Below, piece by piece: positions 15,521-21,824 of a DNA stretch of 23,513 nt. Positions within the stretch are counted from its first letter, which is position 1. Each line of letters begins with the position of its first letter. Position numbers and translations under genes: made by a program. A model generated the notes under the pieces. It was given only the letters and a program-made list of their open reading frames with translations, did no database searches and had not been told where the DNA came from. Source of the DNA: DASRSS01 sp035656335 (GTDB lineage: Bacteria > Actinomycetota > Actinomycetes > Mycobacteriales > Jatrophihabitantaceae); contig DASRSS010000093.1 in the NCBI GenBank assembly GCA_035656335.1, positions 1 to 23,513 on the forward strand, read 5' to 3'.

Positions 15521-15526
15521 ACCTTA
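15521..15526 (-). promoter_or_regulatory. TANNNT -10 element, leaderless, for the Ddn-family gene
   Basis: On the minus strand TAAGGT is followed by CGAGGC and the ATG at 15514. No Shine-Dalgarno at workable distance is present. Confidence 0.55.
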
Positions 15527-15540
15527 CGACGGACGCGAAT

Positions 15541-15625
15541 TGTGGACGGAGCTGTGTGCGGACGGTGGACAACCCACCCCGCCGGGGGATAACCCACCCA
15601 TCGCTGTGGACGGTCTTGTGGACCG
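15541..15625. promoter_or_regulatory. Cluster of five DnaA-box-like nonamers (TGTGGACnn / GGGATAA)
   Basis: TGTGGACGG (15541), GGTGGACAA (15564), GGGGATAA (15585), TGTGGACGG (15605) and TGTGGACCG (15617) all lie on the plus strand within 85 nt. They are close variants of TGTGGACAA/TGTGGATAA, the complement of the DnaA box. AACCCACCC follows two of them as a 9-nt direct repeat (15571-15579 and 15591-15599). None is a perfect consensus box. Function could be DnaA binding or another repressor array controlling the flanking transcripts. Confidence 0.45.
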
Positions 15626-15692
15626 GGAAAAGATCTTGGAAATAGCTGGAATTCCCTCTTGTGCAAGGCGATCCGGACCAGTAGAACTAGCA

Positions 15693-15912
15693 CATCGCAA
15701 CGGCGAGGAAGCACGAAGCCGGAGGAAACTCCGGGCGGTCGGGCCGGGAGACCGGAGCTACCGAACGCGGCAGGCGCACCGGGTAACCGGGGCGAAGCCC
15801 GGAGAGCGTCCCAGCCAGCGAGGGTTACGCAACGCACGTGGGTCGAGCAATCGGCTTGCGGTGCAGCGGAACCCGGCAAGGCCCCTCCAGCTCATACCTG
15901 GAGGGGCCTTGT
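15693..15912 (+). ncRNA. Candidate structured noncoding RNA with multiple GNRA hairpins
   Basis: No gene fits here, yet the plus strand folds densely. Visible hairpins are TCGC-AACG-GCGA (15695-15706), CCGGAG-GAAA-CTCCGG (15719-15734), CCGG-GAGA-CCGG (15744-15755), CCGG-GTAA-CCGG (15779-15790) and GGGC-GAA-GCCC (15790-15800). The three middle loops are all GNRA. Enclosing helices are CGGT/ACCG (15736-15739 with 15760-15763), ACGC/GCGT (15765-15768 with 15806-15809), and GGGTT/AACCC (15822-15826 with 15870-15874) around GCAC/GTGC. A 13-bp terminator stem follows. A possible promoter is TTGTGC (15659-15664), 17 nt, TAGAAC (15682-15687). It does not match RNase P, tmRNA, SRP RNA or a riboswitch I know. 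Alternatives: a plasmid-like or 6S-like RNA, or an orphan of a known large-RNA class. Confidence 0.6.
15878..15910 (+). terminator. 13-bp terminator stem ending the candidate ncRNA
   Basis: Arms AAGGCCCCTCCAG (15878-15890) and its exact complement (15898-15910) flank a 7-nt loop. The plus-strand transcript ends CCUUGUCGCGUU. It also lies 18 nt beyond the stop of the convergent minus-strand gene (15929), so it may serve both directions. Confidence 0.8.
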
Positions 15913-15928
15913 CGCGTTGCGGTGTCGA

Positions 15929-16510
15929 TCAGGCGTTGACCAGACCCGGGTCGCGCTTGCGGCCGAGGATCTCCGCGCCGGGTTCCACGCGCCGCGCGTG
16001 CCACAGCCCGAGCGCGCCGAGCACCAGCATCACCGCAGCCGCGATGAAGGACGCGATCGCGGCGATGCCGGCGATCGTTCCCATCGTTCCGAACGCGTAC
16101 GCGTTGAGAAGCAGGCCACGCAGCGTCTCGCCCTTGAACATCGTCTCCACGGTGCCGGCCAGCTCGGTGTTGGTCGGGTCCGCCTGCGCCTCGCTGGACA
16201 GCTGGGCGTAGGTCTTGCCGCCACCGATCGCCTTCAGGTGGTTGGCGATGTAGTGATCGGCGTACGTCTCGGCCTGCGCGCCGGTGGTCAGCTGCTCACC
16301 GGCGTACTTCTTCATCGCCGCGAACTCCGGCGCCTGGATGCCGGGGTCGTTCTTGGCCGGGAAGTAGATCTGCTGCTGCGCAAGCTGCTTGTGGACCTGG
16401 TCGCCGACGAACACGTGGGCCCAGGTGAGCAGGCCGCCCGCGACCAGCAGCACGGCGGCGAGGAACAGCCCTACGGTGCTCACCAGCACGTCGAACGTTC
16501 TGCGCTTCAT
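15929..16510 (-). CDS. Conserved actinobacterial membrane protein, DosR-box linked
   Basis: This 193-aa protein has an N-terminal transmembrane helix (~9-31, LVSTVGLFLAAVLLVAGGLL) and a ~100-residue extracytoplasmic domain. Two further helices (~138-160 and ~161-183) form a hairpin before a short basic tail. The domain has the segments QIYFPAKNDPGIQAPEF, YAGEQLTTGAQAETYADHYI and MFKGETLRGLLLNAYAFGTM. I recognise it as a recurring actinobacterial integral membrane protein with no known function. The start at 16510 has GAAGGAGA 6 nt upstream. TTAATT near 16569-16574 (minus strand) is a possible -10. The DosR-like palindrome at 16626-16639 suggests hypoxia/redox induction with the neighbouring devSR operon. 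Confidence 0.85.
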   Translation of the reverse strand: MKRRTFDVLVSTVGLFLAAVLLVAGGLLTWAHVFVGDQVHKQLAQQQIYFPAKNDPGIQAPEFAAMKKYAGEQLTTGAQAETYADHYIANHLKAIGGGKTYAQLSSEAQADPTNTELAGTVETMFKGETLRGLLLNAYAFGTMGTIAGIAAIASFIAAAVMLVLGALGLWHARRVEPGAEILGRKRDPGLVNA

Positions 16511-16625
16511 GACGCTCTCCTTCGCATCGGTCCGACGTGGGGCCCTTCCCCGCGTCCTTTCCGATCCGAATTAAGCATCGGCGCGCGGCGGCCCCGTCAC
16601 CTGAGGCGTTGGTCAGCATCCGATC

Positions 16626-16639
16626 GGGACGAAGGTCCC
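16626..16639 (-). promoter_or_regulatory. DosR/DevR-box-like palindrome upstream of the membrane protein gene
   Basis: On the minus strand the site reads GGGACCTTCGTCCC. It matches 12 of the 13 defined positions of the DosR core GGGACTTTNGTCCC and has perfect GGGAC/GTCCC half-sites. It lies 13 nt past the devR stop and about 115 nt before the ATG at 16510, in non-coding DNA. Confidence 0.7.
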
Positions 16640-16651
16640 GTAGCGACGTGC

Positions 16652-17323
16652 TCAGTTGCGGCGCAGGTCCGCGCCGAAGACCGCTGCCTGGGTGCGCCGT
16701 TGCATGCCGAGCTTGGCGAGCAGCGCGGAGACATAGTTCTTGACGGTCTTCTCCGCGAGGAAAAGCTGTTCACCGATCTGCCGGTTGGTGAGCCCGTCCG
16801 CGATCAGGTTCAGGATTTCCCGCTCGCGGTCGGTCAGTGTGGCCAGCCGCGGGTCCTGCTCCGTCCCGTTGCGCAGTCGGCTCAGCAGGCGCTCGGTGAC
16901 CTTCGGGTCCAGCAGCGACTGGCCGGCCGCCACCTGCCGTATCGCGTCGACCAGCGACGAGCCGCGGATCTCCTTCAGCAGGTAGCCGGACGCACCCGCC
17001 ATGACCGCGGCGAAGATCGCGTCGTTGTCGTCGTACGAGGTCAGGATCAGGCAGCGCACCGACGGCATGGACGAGCGGATGTCACGGCACACGTCGATGC
17101 CGCTGCCGTCGGGCAACCGCGCGTCCAGCACGGCGACGTCCGGATTCACGGCCGGGATGCGGGCCAGCGCCTCGGCCGCCGTCCCCGCCTCGCCGACGAC
17201 GGTGATGCCGTCCTCGGCGTCGAGCAGGTCGGCGATCCCGCGGCGCACGATCTCGTGGTCGTCGAGCAGGAAGACCCGCGCGGGTTCCGCGTCGGTAGTC
17301 GTCAGTGCAGTGGGATCGCCCAT
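16652..17323 (-). CDS. devR: Response regulator DevR/DosR (NarL/FixJ type)
   Basis: The 223-aa protein starts at the ATG at 17323, inside the end of devS (22-nt overlap). The receiver domain (~15-130) has the acidic pair D21/D22, phospho-acceptor D67 in VAVLDARLPDG, T95 and K117 (GYLLKE). The LuxR-type HTH (~155-218) reads LTDREREILNLIADGLTNRQ and then FLAEKTVKNYVSALLAKLGM. The whole resembles M. tuberculosis DevR/DosR closely, including RCLILTSY and the RRTQAAVF end. The known role is activation of hypoxia/NO/CO dormancy genes through 20-bp palindromes. Two such palindromes flank this operon. T211 corresponds to DosR Thr198, while the Thr205 position is Ala218. Confidence 0.94.
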   Translation of the reverse strand: MGDPTALTTTDAEPARVFLLDDHEIVRRGIADLLDAEDGITVVGEAGTAAEALARIPAVNPDVAVLDARLPDGSGIDVCRDIRSSMPSVRCLILTSYDDNDAIFAAVMAGASGYLLKEIRGSSLVDAIRQVAAGQSLLDPKVTERLLSRLRNGTEQDPRLATLTDREREILNLIADGLTNRQIGEQLFLAEKTVKNYVSALLAKLGMQRRTQAAVFGADLRRN

Positions 17324-18954
17324 GTCAACCTGGTTCCTGGTCTCGAGTTCGCTTCGGATCGTGCGGCGTCCGGTTCGGCCGGTTCGACGTACAGCGTGCC
17401 GCCGAGACGTTCGGCGCGCCGCTGCAGATTGGCAATGCCGCTCCGTCGCGACGCTTCGCCGATGCCCAACCCGTCGTCGCACACCTCCAGGGCGATCGCG
17501 GCCGAGGTCGCGGCCAGCCGCACGGACGCGTGTCCGGCGTTCGCGTGCCGCGCGACGTTCGACAACGCCTCACGAGTGACCGCGACGAGGTCGTCGACGA
17601 CGCTTTCGGGCACGACGGAGTCGACCGGCCCGTCGAACTCCACGTGCGGGTCGAATCTGAGCACGCGTGCCAGCTCGGCGATCACCTCCAGCAGCCGGGC
17701 GCGGACGGTTCCCGTCTGCGGACCGAGCGGGCCGCGCAGCTGGAAGATCGTCGTCCGGATCTGCCGGATCGTGTCGTCGATGCCCGACACGACCCGCTCG
17801 AGCCGCTGCGACCGTGCATCCCCGCCCAGCGTGGCGGCCACGCTCTGGACGCTCAGTCCGGCCGCGAACAGCTGCTGGATCACGTGATCGTGCAGGTCCC
17901 GTGCGATGCGGTCGCGGTCCTCCAGCAGCAGCACGCGCTGCTGGTCGGCACGCGCGTCGGCAAGCTCGAGCGCGACCGCAGCGTGATTGGCGAACGTGGT
18001 TGCCATATCTAGATCCGTGTCCTCGAAGCGGCGCCGGCCCTGTACCCGGCCCACCACCAGCGCGCCACGCATGCGCTGCGTGCCTACCAACGGGACAACC
18101 ATGGCCGGACCGATCGGGAGCACCTCGGTCAGATGCACGTAGTGGGTGGCGTCCTGGGTAGCGTCGACGAGCAGGATCGGCTCACCGGTCTGGAAACTTT
18201 GACCGGCGTATGTGTTCTCGACCGGATAACTGAACCCGGTCAGCTCCTCGGCGTGGCGACCGGAGGCGACCTCCACCATCAAGCGGTGTCCGTCCGGCGT
18301 CGGCAGGACCACGCTGACTAGATCCGCGTCGGCCAATTTGCGCGCCTCGCGCGCGATCAGCCGTAACGGCTCCTCGCCCTCCACGGCGAGCAGCTGCCGG
18401 GTGATCCGCGCCGAGGCCTGCAACCAGGTCTGCCGTGACTGCGCGCGCGCGTACAGCCGTGCATTCTGGATGGCCACCGCCGCCGTGGCCGCCAACGCCG
18501 TCACCAGCTCCTCGTCATCAGCGGTGAACTCGCCGGCCTCGGCCTCGGTGAGGTACAGGTTCCCGAACACCTCGCCGCGGATGCGGATCGGGACGCCGAG
18601 GAAGCTGTCCATCGGCGGGTGCGCGGCGGGGAAGCCGACCGACCGCGGGTCGGCGCCGATGCGGCTGAGTCGAATGGGCCGCGGGTCGTCGATCAGCGCG
18701 CCGAGCAGACCCTTGCCGGTCGGCACCGGCCCGATGCGCGCCACGGTGTGCTCGTCCATGCCGTAATGGACGAACTCGGCAAGGCCACCGTCCGGCGCCA
18801 CCACGCCGAGCGCGCCGTACCGCGCGTGCACGAGCTGGCACGCGGCCTGCACGATCCGCCGCAGGACGACCGGCAGCTCGAGGTCGCTGATGATCATCTG
18901 GTTCGCGGCGAGCAGCCCGCGAAGCTCGTCCGACCCGACCCCGCTGCCAGCCAT
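17302..18954 (-). CDS. devS: Redox/gas-sensing histidine kinase DevS/DosS (GAF-GAF-HisKA_3-HATPase)
   Basis: The 550-aa protein starts at the ATG at 18954, whose A is shared with the upstream stop (TGATG). An in-frame GTG at 18963 is possible. GAF-A (~25-165) includes GFPAAHPPMDSFLGVPIR with H112, then FGNLYLTE with Y134. In M. tuberculosis DevS, His149 is the proximal heme ligand and Tyr171 tunes gas discrimination; the 22-residue spacing is identical here. GAF-B spans ~175-330. The dimerisation/phosphotransfer helix has RDRIARDLHDHVIQQLF with H355. The ATPase shows the N-box REALSNVARHAN and G-boxes DDGLGIG and GIANLQRRAERLGG. No transmembrane segment is seen. It should bind heme and phosphorylate DevR when O2 falls or NO/CO rises. 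Confidence 0.94.
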   Translation of the reverse strand: MAGSGVGSDELRGLLAANQMIISDLELPVVLRRIVQAACQLVHARYGALGVVAPDGGLAEFVHYGMDEHTVARIGPVPTGKGLLGALIDDPRPIRLSRIGADPRSVGFPAAHPPMDSFLGVPIRIRGEVFGNLYLTEAEAGEFTADDEELVTALAATAAVAIQNARLYARAQSRQTWLQASARITRQLLAVEGEEPLRLIAREARKLADADLVSVVLPTPDGHRLMVEVASGRHAEELTGFSYPVENTYAGQSFQTGEPILLVDATQDATHYVHLTEVLPIGPAMVVPLVGTQRMRGALVVGRVQGRRRFEDTDLDMATTFANHAAVALELADARADQQRVLLLEDRDRIARDLHDHVIQQLFAAGLSVQSVAATLGGDARSQRLERVVSGIDDTIRQIRTTIFQLRGPLGPQTGTVRARLLEVIAELARVLRFDPHVEFDGPVDSVVPESVVDDLVAVTREALSNVARHANAGHASVRLAATSAAIALEVCDDGLGIGEASRRSGIANLQRRAERLGGTLYVEPAEPDAARSEANSRPGTRLTWAIPLH

Positions 18955-19985
18955 CAGGACCACGATATCGGGCTCCGGGGCGGTGTCTCGGTGTCCGGCG
19001 GCGTCTCGGTCAGCACGTCGACCAGGCGGCGCCGGCGCGTCTCCGGGGTGCGTGGCGCCCGGCCCACCCGCAGCAGCAGGTGCGGGTGCATCGTCAGCTG
19101 CAGCTCGCTGCGCAGCAACGCGTTCGTCTGCTGCACCTCGATCACCTGGGTGAAGGGACTGGCGGCGTACCCGTGTCGGGTGATCTCCAGCCAGACCCGT
19201 TCGAGCGCTTCACCGGCCCGCAGCCATGACTCGGGATCGTCCTCGCGCGCGCCGAGCAGCAGCAGGCACGCCGCTGCGGACGAGTGCGTGCGCGTCGGCA
19301 ACGCCCCGGCGCCGTGCGTGTCGAAGTCGCGGATCGGCAGGTCGTCCTCGGCGCCCGCGTCCACGTGCGGAACGGTGCTCGCGTGCACGCCGTCGGCGCG
19401 CGACGGGTCGGCGCTGGTCCAGGCCCGCAGCTCGGCGCGGTAGGCCGGGTCGCTGCTCTCCTGGCGCTCGGCGAGCTGGCTCAGTCTGGCGACGGCGTGC
19501 CGGTCCTTCGGCCGCTCGACCGGCTCCAACAGGCCGCCCTCCCTGCTGGCCGCCTCGACCAGCAGCCCTACGAACTCGGGTGGGACGGCTTCTTCGCTGA
19601 ACGCGCGGCGGTTGGTCTGGCGCAGTTCGACGAACGGCGCCAGCGCGGCGAGGGCGGGATCGGGTTCACCGGCTCGGTCCACGACGATCCGCGCGAGCAC
19701 CGTCGAGTCGAGCGGATCCGGGAAGCGGAGCACGGTGCTGGCGTACCCGGCGGCAGCAAGCGCGGTCCGGGCGTTGAACACCGCGCAGCCGCAGCTAAGC
19801 GTCAGCTGCCGGCCGCGGGGGTCCAGCACCTGCAGCCGGCGGTTGGGATCGGCCCGCACGACGAGCGCGTCGCCGGTCAGCGTGAAGTGCCACGGCTGGG
19901 TGTTGTGCACCGACGGAGCGCGTGTCGCCGCGACCGCCGCACGCCGCAGCGCCCTGCTCAATCGGGTATCAGTAACCGTGGTCAT
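18954..19985 (-). CDS. Acg-family nitroreductase-like FMN protein
   Basis: This 343-aa protein matches the Acg/Rv3131-type double-nitroreductase fold. It has AATRAPSVHNTQPWHF (~16-31), LSCGCAVFNARTALAAAGY, FVELRQTNRRAF, and a C-terminal half with ERVWLEITRHGYAASPFTQV and LRVGRAP. In mycobacteria these genes (Rv2032/acg, Rv3127, Rv3131) belong to the DosR regulon. Acg itself binds FMN without classical nitroreductase activity, so a flavin-sequestering or redox role is possible. The ATG at 19985 is chosen. A GTG at 19994 overlapping the upstream stop (GTGA) with GGAG before it is a credible alternative. The stop overlaps the devS start, giving tight coupling to the sensor kinase. Confidence 0.88.
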   Translation of the reverse strand: MTTVTDTRLSRALRRAAVAATRAPSVHNTQPWHFTLTGDALVVRADPNRRLQVLDPRGRQLTLSCGCAVFNARTALAAAGYASTVLRFPDPLDSTVLARIVVDRAGEPDPALAALAPFVELRQTNRRAFSEEAVPPEFVGLLVEAASREGGLLEPVERPKDRHAVARLSQLAERQESSDPAYRAELRAWTSADPSRADGVHASTVPHVDAGAEDDLPIRDFDTHGAGALPTRTHSSAAACLLLLGAREDDPESWLRAGEALERVWLEITRHGYAASPFTQVIEVQQTNALLRSELQLTMHPHLLLRVGRAPRTPETRRRRLVDVLTETPPDTETPPRSPISWS

Positions 19986-19990
19986 AGCCG

Positions 19991-20476
19991 TCACCAACTC
20001 CGCGTGTTGAATGCCTCGGCCCGTTCGCACCGCGCGACGCTGCGGCGTACTTCATCGAGGTGCTCCCACTGTTGCGTCGACAGCACCGAGAGCGCGGCCG
20101 GGAACAGGCCGTCCTGCTCGCGCAGGATGTGGTCGAACAGCTCGCCGACGACGGCGCGCACCCGCAGCGGCCAGCCGTCCGCCGGGTCGCGGGCCGCGAG
20201 GTCGCCCAGCACCCGTTCGATGCGCCTGTGGTCGTCCGCCAGCGAGGCGATGTGCGCGCCGAACTCACCCGCCATCGCGGGGAACAGGCCGCGCTCCTCG
20301 ACGGCGGTGTGCGGCGCGAGCAGGGTCAGCAACCGGCCGGCCAGCTCCACCGCGACGGGCAGGTCCTGTCGCTGTGCCACGGCGTCGAGATCGCGGGCGA
20401 CTTCACGAATCTGGTCGTGTTCGGCGGTGAGCTCGGCGATGGCCGGCACGCTCTGGCAGCCGCAGTACTCGCACAT
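19991..20476 (-). CDS. Hemerythrin (HHE) domain protein with N-terminal CxxCxC cluster
   Basis: This 161-aa protein begins MCEYCGCQ (C2, C5, C7), followed by a four-helix hemerythrin domain. Candidate di-iron ligands are H20 (TAEHDQI), H56 and E60 (PHTAVEERGLF), H83 (DDHRRIE), and H116 and E120 (FDHILREQDGLF). Such proteins bind O2 or NO at a non-heme di-iron site. The Cys cluster suggests an additional metal or redox switch, as inference. The start at 20476 has GGAG 7 nt upstream. It begins 10 nt after the narK stop and its own stop overlaps the possible GTG start of the nitroreductase gene, so it is the second gene of the DosR-box operon. Confidence 0.92.
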   Translation of the reverse strand: MCEYCGCQSVPAIAELTAEHDQIREVARDLDAVAQRQDLPVAVELAGRLLTLLAPHTAVEERGLFPAMAGEFGAHIASLADDHRRIERVLGDLAARDPADGWPLRVRAVVGELFDHILREQDGLFPAALSVLSTQQWEHLDEVRRSVARCERAEAFNTRSW

Positions 20477-20486
20477 CTCGCGCTCC

Positions 20487-21683
20487 TCACGCCGCAACCG
20501 GTCGACGGGCCCCGCGGGCGGCGCGCGCCGACAGCACCAACACACCCACCGCCACCACGGCGAGAGCGAGCAGGCCGGCGGCGTAGCTGCCCAGCCCGCC
20601 GTAGATCGAACCCATCGCCAGTGGCGGCACGAATCCGCCGAGCCCGCCCGCGGCCCCGACGAGTCCGGTGACCGCGCCGACCTTGTTCGCCGGTGCCTGC
20701 TGCGCGACGAGCGCGAACACCGCGCCGGAGGCGGCACCGAGCGCCGCCGCCATGATCAGGAACGCCGTGGTGCCGACGGGGCTCAGGTCCGGCGTCGCCG
20801 ACTGGACGACCGCGCCGACGGCAACCACGGCGAATGCCGCGGTCAGCACCCGGCCGGGCGCCACCCGGTCGCTCAGCCAGCCGCCGACCGGGCGCATCGC
20901 GACGGCGAGCAGCACGAAGCCGGCCATCTTGTTCGCCGCGTCCGCCTGGGTCAGCGTGTACGCGTTCTTGAGGTATGTCGGTAGGTACACGCTGAACGCG
21001 ACGTACCCACCGAACCCGACCGCGTACAACGCGCACGCGCGCCATGTGATCGGGAGCCGCATCGTGTCCCGCAGCCGAGCCCCGAGCGGCTGCGTGGGCA
21101 GAGTGCGGCCGGGGGCGTCGCGCAGCACGAGTGCGGCGAGGACCCCGTAGACCGTCAGCACGATCGCGGTGATCACGAACGGCGCTGCAGTCCCGTGTGC
21201 GTCCACGAGCTTCACGGTGGTCAGGGCGCTGATCGCCGTCCCGCCCATGCCGGCGCCGAAGACGCCCACGGCGAGCCCGCGGCGCTCGGGCGGGAACCAG
21301 CCGTTGACGAACGGCACGCCCACCGCGAACGACGTGCCCGCGATGCCGAGGAAGAACCCACCGATCAACAGCGCCGGCAGGCTGGAGTGCCCGGCCAGGC
21401 CGAGGTACAGGACGGGGATCACGGTCAGCAGTGACACCACCGGGAACATCACCCGTCCGCCGTAGCGGTCGGTCAGCGCGCCGACCGGGATGCGTCCGAG
21501 CGAGCCGACGATCACCGGCACGGCGACCAGCACCGCCTGCTGGAATGCCGACAGGTGCAGCGAGTCCTTCAGCCGCGGTCCCAGCGGGCTGAGCAGCGCC
21601 CAGGCCCAGAAGTTGACCGCGAAGCCGAGGGTGGCGACGGCCAGCATCAGCACGGCCGTGCGAGGTGATCGCTGCGTGTCCAC
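20487..21683 (-). CDS. narK: Nitrate/nitrite transporter, major facilitator superfamily (NarK type)
   Basis: The 398-aa protein has 12 predicted transmembrane segments. Both nitrate/nitrite-porter signatures are present: GGFFLGIAGTSFAVGVPFVN with GWFPPERRG (~95-122), and ALGAASGAVFALVAQQAPAN followed by KVGAVTGLVGAAGGLGGF (~300-340). The MFS loop GALTDRYGGR is at ~70. The GTG start at 21683 has GGAAGGAGA about 7 nt upstream. It imports nitrate and/or exports nitrite across the cell membrane. M. tuberculosis NarK2 is a DosR-regulon nitrate transporter, and here narK is the first gene of a devSR operon. A DosR-like box lies 62 nt upstream, with TTGATA (21711-21716) as a possible -10 at a fitting distance. 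Confidence 0.95.
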   Translation of the reverse strand: MDTQRSPRTAVLMLAVATLGFAVNFWAWALLSPLGPRLKDSLHLSAFQQAVLVAVPVIVGSLGRIPVGALTDRYGGRVMFPVVSLLTVIPVLYLGLAGHSSLPALLIGGFFLGIAGTSFAVGVPFVNGWFPPERRGLAVGVFGAGMGGTAISALTTVKLVDAHGTAAPFVITAIVLTVYGVLAALVLRDAPGRTLPTQPLGARLRDTMRLPITWRACALYAVGFGGYVAFSVYLPTYLKNAYTLTQADAANKMAGFVLLAVAMRPVGGWLSDRVAPGRVLTAAFAVVAVGAVVQSATPDLSPVGTTAFLIMAAALGAASGAVFALVAQQAPANKVGAVTGLVGAAGGLGGFVPPLAMGSIYGGLGSYAAGLLALAVVAVGVLVLSARAARGARRPVAA

Positions 21684-21744
21684 AGGTGGTTCTCCTTCCG
21701 GTTCCTCCGCTATCAAGTGTCGGCAGCACGACGGGTCGCCGACA

Positions 21745-21758
21745 TGGACTTTGGTCCC
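21745..21758. promoter_or_regulatory. DosR/DevR-box-like palindrome between narK and the kinase gene
   Basis: TGGACTTTGGTCCC matches 12 of 13 defined positions of GGGACTTTNGTCCC; only the first G differs. Its centre is about 38 nt from a candidate narK -10 (21711-21716), placing it near -47, a usual DosR activator position. It lies 67 nt before the ATG of the divergent kinase gene, so it could act on both sides. Confidence 0.8.
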
Positions 21759-21824
21759 GGAACACGGCGCCGAACGGCCCCCCGCGGGTTTCCGCGACAC
21801 GCCCGGCGGGTAGATCGGCAAGCG

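Noticed and set aside
15541..15625. Chromosomal or plasmid origin
   Set aside because: The nonamers are all imperfect and there is no dnaA, dnaN, rep or par gene nearby and no AT-rich unwinding element.
15710..15760. Resemblance of GAGGAA...CTCCGGGC to the RNase P RNA core
   Set aside because: The conserved GAGGAAAGTCCGG is not matched exactly, no ACAGAAA or matching 3' core follows, and the whole element is about 220 nt against about 400 nt for actinobacterial RNase P RNA.
16543..16556. GGGGCCCTTCCCC as a further DosR box
   Set aside because: It lacks the GGGAC/GTCCC half-sites and reads as a simple G/C palindrome.
15659..17887. A 742-codon plus-strand open frame
   Set aside because: It is antisense to the membrane protein, devR and devS genes, has Arg/Gln/Ala-rich composition typical of shadow frames in high-GC DNA, and no ribosome binding site.
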